Shown here: piece after piece, positions 1 through 6,405 of the stretch
Position numbering within the stretch: the first letter of the stretch is position 1
Layout of the letters: the number at the start of each line of letters is the position of its first letter
DNA from: Syntrophorhabdaceae bacterium
Lineage (GTDB): Bacteria > Desulfobacterota > Syntrophorhabdia > Syntrophorhabdales > Syntrophorhabdaceae
Length of the DNA stretch: 6,922 nucleotides
Direction: 5' to 3'
NCBI GenBank assembly: GCA_026415015.1
Contig: JAOAHW010000223.1
Coordinates: 1 to 6,922, forward strand
Program-made: the position numbers and the translations under genes
Notes under the pieces: generated by a model
Told to the model about the DNA's origin: nothing
Database searches by the model: none
What the model saw: the letters and a program-made list of their open reading frames with translations, nothing else

Positions 1-1
1 A

Positions 2-259
2 AGTGCAGGAAATATAAGGGAGAGGTCCTTCAAAGACATCTGGGAGAAGGAAGAGGTATTCAAAAACTTAAGGAACAGAGAGAATACATTGAAAGGTGCA
101 TGCGGAGAGTGTAAATACAGGGTTATCTGTGGTGGTTGCAGGGGTAGGGCATATGCCCTATCCGGTGATTACCTTGCCGAAGACCCATCATGCTTTATAA
201 ACAAGGAGATATCAGACCCTATAAAGCATTTTCAGGCAAGGCATATGGAATGTGGATAA
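2..259 (+). CDS. Radical SAM/SPASM domain protein, C-terminal fragment (5' end outside window)
   Basis: The first 85 codons seen end at a TAA at 257-259; the N-terminal part, including any CxxxCxxC radical SAM motif, lies before the window. The fragment has the SPASM auxiliary-cluster pattern: C34-x2-C37-x5-C43-x2-C46, then C64 in an EDPSC context, with the typical RSFKDIW helix and the GGCRGRAYALSGDYLAEDP stretch. In this family the cysteines hold one or two extra [4Fe-4S] clusters used in peptide or porphyrin modification. The wording resembles the heme-pathway enzymes AhbC/AhbD/NirJ as well as many uncharacterised SPASM proteins, so the substrate cannot be assigned from this part. It is convergent with the HAD phosphatase gene, whose stop codon lies 25 bases away. 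SPASM membership is well supported by the motif; specific function is not. Confidence 0.85.
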   Translation, partial: SAGNIRERSFKDIWEKEEVFKNLRNRENTLKGACGECKYRVICGGCRGRAYALSGDYLAEDPSCFINKEISDPIKHFQARHMECG

Positions 260-263
260 ATTT

Positions 264-285
264 AAGACCCTTTTAGAGAGGTCTT
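264..285. terminator. Possible weak stem-loop between convergent genes
   Basis: AAGACC at 264-269 pairs with GGTCTT at 280-285 around a 10-base loop. It sits between the stop codon of the SPASM gene (257-259) and that of the HAD gene (285-287), which is where a shared terminator would be expected. The stem has only 6 perfect pairs and neither side is followed by a clean T tract, so this is a weak call made mainly on position. Confidence 0.3.
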
Positions 286-980
286 TAACTTTGGGGCAAA
301 TCCATCCCTCTTCTGGGGTATAGACCTTCCAAAGGCATGTTATCTATTATTGGCAGTATATCCCTTATGTCATCTATTATATAATCAGCACCTACCTCCT
401 CAAAGGCATGTCTTTTTGTCCTCCCCGAGAGGACACCAACTGTCTTTGCACCTGCCTGTTTGCCTGCTGTGACATCTGTGGGATGGTCACCTACAATCAT
501 GGCATTTTCTGGTTCTATAGAGATAACCTCAAGTATATGCTTTACATGTCTGGGATCAGGTTTTACAAACCTTGCATGTTCCCTTGTGGATACACCATGG
601 ATGTAATCATTAATATCAGGAAACACCTTATGTATAACAGAAAGGCAACTCCTTGTGATTATTCCTATTTTTATATCCCTTGCCTTTAAACCATCAAGGA
701 CATCCCTTGTATAAGGAAAGAGTCCTTTACCTCCTGCAGCCTCTATCTCAAGTTCCTCGAGCCTTTTGAATGCCTCCTGTGAAAACAACCTGCTGTTTTC
801 GCCAAGAAGCCCTTCAATCTCGTATATCATCTCTATAATGTAGAAGCCATCCAGGCTATTTAAGACTCTCTCGGTTACAAACTTCTTTGCAATCTTTAAG
901 ATCTCTTCTCTTAAAAATTTGAAATCAAGGGTGAGTTCTGTAAGTGTTCCGTCGAAATCAAAGATTACACCATGAATCAT
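285..980 (-). CDS. HAD-superfamily phosphatase, phosphoglycolate phosphatase-like
   Basis: The 231-residue protein has all four HAD motifs. Motif I is DFDGT with nucleophile D8 and acid/base D10; motif II is T109 in IITRS; motif III is K140 in VKPDP; motif IV is GDHPTD with D165 and D169. Residues of about 16-85 form a small helical C1-type cap, as in Gph/PGMB-like enzymes. These enzymes are soluble Mg2+-dependent phosphomonoesterases; likely substrates are phosphoglycolate or another small phospho-acid or sugar. The start at 980 is the only usable one, because an in-frame stop lies at 996-998. Its ribosome binding site is weak (AGGA about 13 bases upstream). It lies 86 bases downstream of serA with a stem-loop between, so it may be read-through or separately expressed. 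Because it follows serA it could act as phosphoserine phosphatase, but motif I is the Gph form DGT rather than the DST usual in SerB, so this is only a hypothesis. Confidence 0.9.
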   Translation of the reverse strand: MIHGVIFDFDGTLTELTLDFKFLREEILKIAKKFVTERVLNSLDGFYIIEMIYEIEGLLGENSRLFSQEAFKRLEELEIEAAGGKGLFPYTRDVLDGLKARDIKIGIITRSCLSVIHKVFPDINDYIHGVSTREHARFVKPDPRHVKHILEVISIEPENAMIVGDHPTDVTAGKQAGAKTVGVLSGRTKRHAFEEVGADYIIDDIRDILPIIDNMPLEGLYPRRGMDLPQS

Positions 981-1026
981 GGAATAGAAAAATTCCTAAG
1001 TATTATCATTAACCAAAAAGGGATAT

Positions 1027-1054
1027 ATGCGGAGGCACTAAATAGCCCCCGCAT
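1027..1054 (-). terminator. Stem-loop downstream of serA, probable rho-independent terminator
   Basis: A 10-bp stem (1027-1036 with 1045-1054) closes an 8-base loop. In the minus-strand RNA it is fully paired with one U-G wobble, and it begins 12 bases after the serA stop. A run of five T on the minus strand follows, but only after 7 bases, so termination may be partial and leave some read-through into the HAD gene. On the + strand a T5 run lies just after the stem (1056-1060), but no + strand gene ends there. Confidence 0.55.
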
Positions 1055-1066
1055 GTTTTTAAGCCA

Positions 1067-2647
1067 TTATCCCAGGTCTATCTTTTTTACCCCTATTACA
1101 TTGGGCAGGGACTGTATCTCCCTTATGACATTGTCTTCCACCTCTTTATCGAGGTCAAGGAGGGATATGGCAAGCCCTCCAATGCTCTCCCTACCAAAAT
1201 GCATACCGCCTATGTTTATGCCCCTTATAAAGAACACATTTCCTATACTTGCAATAACACCTGGTTTATCATAGTTGTAGATAAGGAGCATATTACGCTT
1301 GAGGTCTGCCTCAAGATAGATGTTATTGATTTTTATTAGTCTTGGTTCTTTTTTGCCGAACAATGTACCCTCTACTGTATTCTGGTTCTTTTCACCCCTT
1401 ACTGTAATCCTGAGGAGGGATGTAAAATCCTCTGATTCTTTACTCTTTATCTCTTTGAGCTTTATATCCCTGCTCTTGGCAATAATAGGCGCATTTACAT
1501 AGTTCACACCTTCAAGTTGTTGGGTAAGGATATTTTTAATGATCCCCTGAGTTAGTATCTTTGTGTCAGTCTCTGATACCTCTCCCATATACTGGATCTC
1601 AATAGATTTTATTGGAAAATCTGTTATGGATGCGAGGATGGATGCAAGGTGCTCTGACAGCTTCAGGTATGGGGCAATCTTTTTTGCCATCTCAAGGGAT
1701 ATAGATGGTGCATTAACACTATTTTTTATAACACCGTTTTTAAAATAATCCACTATCTGGTTTGCAATGTCTATGGCAACCTTATCCTGTGCCTCTTTGG
1801 TGGATGCGCCAAGATGGGGTGTGCAGACTGTTTTATCTGAAAGCACAAGGGGATTATCAGGCGGCGGTGGCTCCTGGTCAAAGACATCAAGGGCAGCGCA
1901 GGCAACATGGCCTCTCTCCAGTGCATCAAGGAGGTCCTTCTCGTTCACTATGGGACCCCTTGCCACATTGATGATTATAACCCCTTTTTTCATCTTTGCT
2001 ATGGTATCTTTGTTGATAAGATTCCTTGTGTCTTTTACAAGGGGCACATGTATTGCAATAAAATCACTCTCTTTAAGGAGTGTGTCAAGGTCAACAAGTT
2101 CAATGCCTTTACTCTCGGCAAATTCTTTAGATACATAGATATCATAGGCAAGGACCCTCATGCCAAGGGCCAGTGCCTTCTCTGCCACGAGACTGCCTAT
2201 ATTTCCAATACCTATGATACCCAGGGTCTTCTCGTATATCTCTATACCCATGAGTGCCTTCTTTTCCCATTTGCCCTGTTTCATGGTCCTGTCGGCAATG
2301 GCAATCTTCCTTGCTGCGGCAAACATGAGGGCAATAGAGTGTTCTGCTGCTGCAAGGGCATTACCCTGTGGCGTATTCATGACAATAATACCCTTTTCTG
2401 TAGCCGCTGCCACATCCACATTATCAACACCTATACCTGCCCTTCCAATGACCTTTAGGTTTTTCCCGTTTTCTATTATCTCCCTTGTTGCCTTTGTTGC
2501 ACTTCTCACTATAAGGGCGTCATATTCCCCTATTATCCCTTTTAGCTGTTCGCCTGTAAGACCTGTTTTTACATCTGCCTCAAGATTGTTGGATCTAAGA
2601 ATGTCAAGTGCTTTATCAGATAACTGGTCTGCAATGAGGATCTTCAT
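1067..2647 (-). CDS. serA: D-3-phosphoglycerate dehydrogenase with ASB and ACT domains
   Basis: SerA oxidises 3-phosphoglycerate to 3-phosphohydroxypyruvate with NAD+, the first step of the phosphorylated serine pathway in the cytosol. The 526-residue length matches the long bacterial type. The N-terminal substrate domain (about 1-98) is followed by the NAD-binding Rossmann fold with GIGNIG at 146-151 and an acidic D169 at the end of the next strand. The catalytic set of the D-2-hydroxyacid dehydrogenase family is present: R230 (NVARGPIV), E259 (FDQEPPP) and H278 (PHLGAST). The intervening ASB domain spans about 312-445. The ACT domain spans about 453-526 (NYDKPGVIASIGN), which in this family mediates serine feedback inhibition. 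The start is backed by AAGGAG at 2655-2660, 7 bases upstream. It lies 39 bases downstream of the aminotransferase gene, so the two are very likely co-transcribed. Confidence 0.96.
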   Translation of the reverse strand: MKILIADQLSDKALDILRSNNLEADVKTGLTGEQLKGIIGEYDALIVRSATKATREIIENGKNLKVIGRAGIGVDNVDVAAATEKGIIVMNTPQGNALAAAEHSIALMFAAARKIAIADRTMKQGKWEKKALMGIEIYEKTLGIIGIGNIGSLVAEKALALGMRVLAYDIYVSKEFAESKGIELVDLDTLLKESDFIAIHVPLVKDTRNLINKDTIAKMKKGVIIINVARGPIVNEKDLLDALERGHVACAALDVFDQEPPPPDNPLVLSDKTVCTPHLGASTKEAQDKVAIDIANQIVDYFKNGVIKNSVNAPSISLEMAKKIAPYLKLSEHLASILASITDFPIKSIEIQYMGEVSETDTKILTQGIIKNILTQQLEGVNYVNAPIIAKSRDIKLKEIKSKESEDFTSLLRITVRGEKNQNTVEGTLFGKKEPRLIKINNIYLEADLKRNMLLIYNYDKPGVIASIGNVFFIRGINIGGMHFGRESIGGLAISLLDLDKEVEDNVIREIQSLPNVIGVKKIDLG

Positions 2648-2665
2648 CTTCTATCTCCTTCCGTT

Positions 2666-2683
2666 CTATAAATGGTTTTATAG
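2666..2683 (-). other. Small intercistronic stem-loop between aminotransferase gene and serA
   Basis: CTATAAA at 2666-2672 pairs exactly with TTTATAG at 2677-2683 around a 4-base loop. It begins 3 bases past the aminotransferase stop codon and ends 5 bases before the serA ribosome binding site. It is AU-rich and lacks a T tract, so it is not a convincing terminator. It could be an RNA processing or stability element, or chance in AT-rich sequence. Confidence 0.3.
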
Positions 2684-2686
2684 CCA

Positions 2687-3826
2687 TTATATATCTTTCA
2701 GGCAATCTATTGCCTTTGCCACACCGGCACCCATCTCAAATTTATATCCGAGATCTCTCAGGGTGAATTCAAGGGCTGCCACAGCGGTTATAACATCATA
2801 TTTATCAGCATAACCAAGGGTTGCAATCCTGAATATTTTACCCTTTAGCTGGTCCTGTCCGCCTGCTCCAGTAACACCATATTTTTTCCACATGGTCTTA
2901 TATATGGCCTGTCCATCTATGCCTTCAGGGGCAATGATGGCTGTAACAGCGGGGCTTGGATTCTTTGCAAATATCTTTAGACCCAGTGCCTTTGCTGCCT
3001 CTCTTGTGGCCATGGCAAGGATATGGAACTTTTTGTAAATATTTTCAAGTCCCTCTTCCTTTATCATCCTTAAAGACTCACGAAGGCCAATTATAAGGGA
3101 TATGGCTGGTGTAAAATTGGTCTGATTTTTCTGGAGGTTTGTTAATTCCTTTTGCCAGTTAAAATAAAACTTCGGTATCTTTGAATTCTTATTGAAACCC
3201 CATGCCTTATCACTTACACCAGCAAAGGCAAGCCCTGGAGGAAGCATGAGTGCCTTCTGTGAACCCCCAACAAGGACATCAATACACCATTCATCCTGGG
3301 GTAATTCAAATACGCCTATCCCTGTTATACCATCCACAACTAAGATAGTGTCAGGATAATTCTTCACAATGGATGCCACCTCTTTAACTGGGAATCTTGC
3401 CCCTGTAGAGGTCTCTGTAGCCTGCATATACACTGCCTTTATCCCTGGTTGTTCCTTTAATGTCTTTTCAATAATAGCTGGGTCAAGCTCATCACCCCAG
3501 GGCAGATCAATATTTACAGATTCCACACCATATGCCTTACAGATATTTGCCCATCTCTCTCCAAATTTACCACTCCTTACACAAATAGCCTTATCACCAG
3601 GGGAGAGCATATTTGTAACCGCGCCCTCCATTGCCCCTGTCCCTGAGGATGCAAAGATCAGGACCTCATTCTTTGTACCGAACAGGTATTTGAGATTCTC
3701 TCTCACCTCTTCTACTACTGCCTCAAACATAGGGTTTCTGTGGTGAATAATGGGCTCGGCCATCTTTAATAGGACTTCTGGTGGTATTGCTGTTGGTCCT
3801 GGTGCCAGTAAATATCTCTTCTGCAT
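2687..3826 (-). CDS. Class V aminotransferase, alanine/serine-glyoxylate type; probable phosphoserine aminotransferase role
   Basis: This 379-residue protein is a soluble, PLP-dependent fold-type I aminotransferase of class V. Visible marks are the N-terminal LLAPGPT motif (6-12), the HHR at 28-30, the SSGTGAMEGAV phosphate-binding loop (60-70), D165 in VVDGITGIG, which binds the pyridine nitrogen, and K191 in GGSQKALMLPPGLA, which forms the Schiff base. R333 near FRIATLGYAD is placed like the carboxylate-binding arginine of the family, where FRIGHxG is more usual. Annotation pipelines call such proteins alanine-glyoxylate or serine-glyoxylate aminotransferase, or the 42-kDa subunit of soluble hydrogenase. 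Sitting 39 bases upstream of serA, it most likely converts phosphohydroxypyruvate and glutamate to phosphoserine, replacing the unrelated-subgroup SerC; that role is inferred from context. Broad-specificity class V enzymes with this activity are known in methanogens. The start is supported by AGGAGG at 3835-3840, 8 bases upstream. Confidence 0.92.
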   Translation of the reverse strand: MQKRYLLAPGPTAIPPEVLLKMAEPIIHHRNPMFEAVVEEVRENLKYLFGTKNEVLIFASSGTGAMEGAVTNMLSPGDKAICVRSGKFGERWANICKAYGVESVNIDLPWGDELDPAIIEKTLKEQPGIKAVYMQATETSTGARFPVKEVASIVKNYPDTILVVDGITGIGVFELPQDEWCIDVLVGGSQKALMLPPGLAFAGVSDKAWGFNKNSKIPKFYFNWQKELTNLQKNQTNFTPAISLIIGLRESLRMIKEEGLENIYKKFHILAMATREAAKALGLKIFAKNPSPAVTAIIAPEGIDGQAIYKTMWKKYGVTGAGGQDQLKGKIFRIATLGYADKYDVITAVAALEFTLRDLGYKFEMGAGVAKAIDCLKDI

Positions 3827-3856
3827 GGTATATACCTCCTTGATTTTAAGTTTTAT

Positions 3857-3885
3857 TTTCTACCAAAAACATCTAAAAAAGACAA
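3857..3885 (-). promoter_or_regulatory. Candidate sigma70-type promoter for the aminotransferase-serA operon
   Basis: On the minus strand TTGTCT (3880-3885) and TAGAAA (3857-3862) are 17 bases apart, each matching the consensus at 4 of 6 positions. Transcription would start near 3850, leaving a short leader of about 25 bases with the AGGAGG site and no room for a riboswitch. The region is very AT-rich, so chance matches are easy. Confidence 0.4.
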
Positions 3886-3924
3886 GAAAAATGATTAGGT
3901 TACAAAACAAATAAAATTTTTTTA

Positions 3925-3953
3925 TTGACATTCTTCTTAGATTCGTTTAGGAA
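3925..3953 (+). promoter_or_regulatory. Candidate promoter for the ferredoxin gene
   Basis: A perfect TTGACA at 3925-3930 is preceded by an A/T tract that could serve as an UP element (3911-3924). The best -10 after a 17-base spacer is TAGGAA at 3948-3953, which is poor. The -35 element is convincing; the -10 is not. Transcription would start near 3960, some 25 bases before the start codon. Confidence 0.45.
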
Positions 3954-3983
3954 TTCTAAAAAACTAAAATGAGGAGGAAGACT

Positions 3984-4157
3984 ATGCCTGCAAAAGTTGA
4001 TGAAGATGCCTGCACAGGATGTGGAGCATGCGCAGAGGTTTGCCCAGCTGATGCCATTACTGTGGATGACACAGCAAAAGTTGACCCTGAACTCTGCACA
4101 GAATGCGGTGCATGCACAGAGGAATGCCCTGTAGAGGCAATCACTCTCGAGGAGTAA
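3984..4157 (+). CDS. 2[4Fe-4S] ferredoxin, clostridial type
   Basis: The 57-residue protein is a small soluble low-potential electron carrier. It has two complete cluster motifs of the form C-x2-C-x2-C-x3-C-P: C10, C13, C16, C20 and C38, C41, C44, C48, arranged with the usual internal pseudo-repeat. The length and acidic composition match the classic 55-60 residue ferredoxins of anaerobes. An in-frame ATG at 3969 would add five residues, but the GGAGG site at 3973-3977 lies after it and 6 bases before the ATG at 3984, so 3984 is the true start. It is monocistronic: a promoter candidate lies upstream and a strong stem-loop terminator starts 15 bases after the stop. It converges on the membrane Fe-S oxidoreductase gene, so a redox partnership is possible, but the two genes are not in one transcript. 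Confidence 0.95.
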   Translation: MPAKVDEDACTGCGACAEVCPADAITVDDTAKVDPELCTECGACTEECPVEAITLEE

Positions 4158-4171
4158 CATGACTCTCAAAA

Positions 4172-4204
4172 TATAAAAGGATGGGCAATGCCCATCCTTT
4201 TATA
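4172..4204. terminator. Strong bidirectional rho-independent terminator
   Basis: A perfect 15-bp stem (4172-4186 with 4190-4204) with a 3-base loop lies between two convergent genes. The GC core GGATGGGC/GCCCATCC is flanked by four A on one side and four T on the other, so each strand ends its stem in a T run. It can stop transcription from the ferredoxin gene and from the oppositely directed oxidoreductase gene, whose stop codon is 22 bases away. Confidence 0.9.
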
Positions 4205-4226
4205 ATCTAAAATATCTCCTTTAAAA

Positions 4227-6221
4227 CTACATACCCTTTACCACAATCTCTGATAGGTCCAGAGCCTTCATGGTCTCTGTCTTTTCCTTATCCTTTATGG
4301 CGTCTTCCATCATGATAAGGCAATAGGGGCATGCTGTCACAACTGTATTTGCTGATATGGCGATGGCCTCATCAATACGGAGGTGGTTTATCCTCTTGTG
4401 GTGTTCCTCCATCCAGATCCTGCCACCACCACCACCGCAGCAGAAGCTCCTGTCATAGTTCCTTTCCATCTCTACATAGCTACCCTGTTTTAATTTGGCA
4501 ACCACATTTCTTGGCTCTTCAAATATCCTGTTTACCCTGCCAAGATAACATGGGTCATGGAATGTTATGGTGCCTTCTATAGCAGGGTTGACCTTTAGTT
4601 TTCCCTCGTTTATGAGTTTCCATATAAATTCTGACTGATGGTATACCTCAAAGTCTCCGCCAACCTGTGGATACTCATTCTTAAGTGTATGATAGCAGTG
4701 AGGGCATGTGGTTATTATCTTTTTAATGCCCATCTCTTTGAGGAATTCTACATTACCCTGGGCAATACCAAGATAGAGGTCTTCATTACCGCATCTCCTT
4801 GCAGGGTCACCACAGCAAGTCTCTTCCTGTCCGAGTATCCCAAATGATACGCCAGCAGTGGTGAGTATCTTTGAGAATGCCTTTGCCACCTTTCTGTTTC
4901 TATCATCGAGAGAGGCAACGCAGCCAACCCAGTAAAGATACTCTACCTCTTCCTCACCAATCATCTTCACATCAAGACCTTCTAACCATTCTGTCCTCTG
5001 TCTCTTGCCCATGCCATATGGGTCTACCTTCTGCTGCAGGTTCTTAAACAGAAGCCTTGTCTCTGATGTTGTCTTACTTAGTGTGAGGGTCAGATACCTC
5101 CTCATCTCAATATTCTTGTCAAAGGTTGGTATTGATACAGGGCAGTTTACCTGGCAGGCAAGACAGGCAGTACAAGACCACAGTGTCTCCTCTTGGATTA
5201 CATTATCAATGAGACCATCTTCAGTCTTTTTACCCTGGGCTGCCCTTTCCCACTCTGCCTTGAGGTCCTGGATGAACTGCTTTGGAGATAATGGCTTTTC
5301 GCTGTTATAGGCAGGACAGAGATCCTGACATCTTCCACACCTTGTGCATGCATCAAGGTCAAATATCTGTCTCCATGTAAAACCATCAATGGAATTTACA
5401 CCAAATTCCTCGGCATTCTCAAAATCCTCAATTGGTGCTATAGCCCCTCTTGGGCTGTCCTCTACACCCCTGAACATCATATTAAGGGATGATGTGATTA
5501 TATGAAGGAGTCTTGAATATGCAATATATACAATGAGACCAAAGGATAGGAGCATATGTATATACCACATGACTGCATGGGGCATATAGGTCGTGCCTTT
5601 CTCTGCTGCCGGGAATATGGATGATAAAGCCCAGCCCACAAAGCTCCATACCTCATAGGGTTTTGGATCTGCAGCAATCCTTGCAGCCTCTACTAAAAAT
5701 CCTGTCACGAGGACTGCAAGTATCCAGAGGAGTACAATCAGGTCATCAGGCTTGTTGTCAAGCCTTGTGGGTTTAACAATATAACGGCGATACATAGCCA
5801 TAAGGATGCCTATTATGGCAACAGCACCTGCAAGGTCTGTGAGGAAAGAGAATATAAGGTAGAAGTTACCTTTTATAAACTCGACACCAAAGATCAATCT
5901 GATTACGTCATCCTGTATGGCAATGAGGGCAGTTGCTATGGCAAGTATGAGGAATCCCCAGAATATAAAGAAATGCATCCAACCTGGAAAGGCCTCTCTG
6001 AGGATGGATTTATGAAAGATTCCGTTTGCAATAAAATAACTTATTCTCTCGCCAAGCCTGTCTTTAAAGTTAAAATTAGTAGGTTTGCCTATCTTCCACA
6101 TGGCATATCTCTTCTTGATGCCAATAATGAGCGCAATGAATGTTATGACCATAAGGGCGTATGTTATCCATCTCGCCCCTCCGCCAACATTCCAGAAAAT
6201 TTGCCTTCCAATCTCTTCCAT
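4227..6221 (-). CDS. Membrane-bound heterodisulfide reductase-like Fe-S oxidoreductase (HdrDE/EMO type)
   Basis: This 664-residue fused protein has a membrane N-terminus and a cytoplasmic redox domain. About five membrane helices lie near 18-36, 80-103, 120-143, 161-182 and 215-240, in the manner of NarI/HdrE heme b subunits; H83, H215, H222 and H240 are candidate heme ligands. Two [4Fe-4S] motifs follow, with C292, C295, C298, C302 and C350, C353, C356, C360. Then come two CCG domains, both with all five cysteines: C434, C469-C470, C506, C509 and C558, C594-C595, C631, C634. In HdrB/HdrD such domains carry noncubane clusters. The architecture and length match ETF:menaquinone oxidoreductases and related proteins that pass electrons between a soluble carrier and the quinone pool. 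No etfAB genes are in the window, so the partner is unknown. The start is set by AGGAGG at 6228-6233, 6 bases upstream. The gene appears to be monocistronic. Confidence 0.93.
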   Translation of the reverse strand: MEEIGRQIFWNVGGGARWITYALMVITFIALIIGIKKRYAMWKIGKPTNFNFKDRLGERISYFIANGIFHKSILREAFPGWMHFFIFWGFLILAIATALIAIQDDVIRLIFGVEFIKGNFYLIFSFLTDLAGAVAIIGILMAMYRRYIVKPTRLDNKPDDLIVLLWILAVLVTGFLVEAARIAADPKPYEVWSFVGWALSSIFPAAEKGTTYMPHAVMWYIHMLLSFGLIVYIAYSRLLHIITSSLNMMFRGVEDSPRGAIAPIEDFENAEEFGVNSIDGFTWRQIFDLDACTRCGRCQDLCPAYNSEKPLSPKQFIQDLKAEWERAAQGKKTEDGLIDNVIQEETLWSCTACLACQVNCPVSIPTFDKNIEMRRYLTLTLSKTTSETRLLFKNLQQKVDPYGMGKRQRTEWLEGLDVKMIGEEEVEYLYWVGCVASLDDRNRKVAKAFSKILTTAGVSFGILGQEETCCGDPARRCGNEDLYLGIAQGNVEFLKEMGIKKIITTCPHCYHTLKNEYPQVGGDFEVYHQSEFIWKLINEGKLKVNPAIEGTITFHDPCYLGRVNRIFEEPRNVVAKLKQGSYVEMERNYDRSFCCGGGGGRIWMEEHHKRINHLRIDEAIAISANTVVTACPYCLIMMEDAIKDKEKTETMKALDLSEIVVKGM

Positions 6222-6284
6222 TGCCTGCCTCCTGAATATTATGTTTTTTTATCTCATATTTGATTTGTGATATTTTTCATATGC

Positions 6285-6314
6285 AATATAAAATCAAAAG
6301 GTATATAAAATCAA
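6285..6314 (-). promoter_or_regulatory. Candidate promoter of the membrane oxidoreductase gene
   Basis: On the minus strand TTGATT (6309-6314) and TATATT (6285-6290) are separated by 18 bases, matching the sigma70 consensus at 4 and 5 of 6 positions. The start point would be near 6278, giving a leader of about 55 bases with no obvious structure. Both boxes fall inside copies of the same 12-bp repeat described separately. Confidence 0.45.
6286..6314. repeat. Tandem 12-bp direct repeat in the oxidoreductase upstream region
   Basis: ATATAAAATCAA occurs exactly at 6286-6297 and again at 6303-6314, a period of 17 bases. In addition AAATCAAA (6291-6298, inside the first copy) is matched in inverted orientation by TTTGATTT at 6259-6266. 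The arrangement could be a binding array for a regulator of the minus-strand gene, or simply AT-rich duplication that happens to form a promoter. Confidence 0.5.
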
Positions 6315-6332
6315 TAAAAAATTAGTTCATCC

Positions 6333-6359
6333 AGATAAACTTGAAAAAAAAGTTTATCT
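6333..6359. promoter_or_regulatory. 10-bp perfect inverted repeat abutting the tRNA promoter
   Basis: AGATAAACTT (6333-6342) and AAGTTTATCT (6350-6359) form a perfect palindrome around a 7-base A-rich spacer. Its right arm overlaps the first base of the -35 box of the tRNA promoter at 6359-6364. It lies upstream of both divergent genes and is followed by no T tract, so it looks more like an operator or a DNA-shape element than a terminator. Function is unknown. Confidence 0.5.
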
Positions 6360-6388
6360 TGACAAAGGAAAACACTAATTGATATAAA
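6359..6388 (+). promoter_or_regulatory. Sigma70-type promoter of the tRNA-Val gene
   Basis: A perfect TTGACA (6359-6364) is followed after 18 bases by TATAAA (6383-6388), a 5 of 6 match. The predicted start near 6395 lies about 11 bases before the tRNA 5' end, as expected for a tRNA gene needing only a short RNase P leader. Confidence 0.75.
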
Positions 6389-6405
6389 TTTCCACTATAT
6401 TAAAC

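Noticed and set aside
190..229. 10-bp inverted repeat ATGCTTTATA / TATAAAGCAT inside the SPASM coding region
   Set aside because: It lies within a well-supported coding frame, has a 20-base loop and no T tract. It is most likely chance from codon content.
2160..2813. Long + strand open frame of 217 codons antisense to serA and the aminotransferase gene
   Set aside because: It spans two solid minus-strand genes and the gap between them, and shows no domain; a shadow of codon bias.
3827..3983. Riboswitch or T-box leader upstream of the serine operon
   Set aside because: The predicted leader is only about 25 bases and the whole gap is AT-rich without conserved structure.
3900..4169. Cysteine-containing minus-strand open frames antisense to the ferredoxin
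   Set aside because: Their regular Cys/Ala/Ser pattern is the reverse complement of the two ferredoxin cluster repeats; the + strand frame has the ribosome binding site and full motifs.
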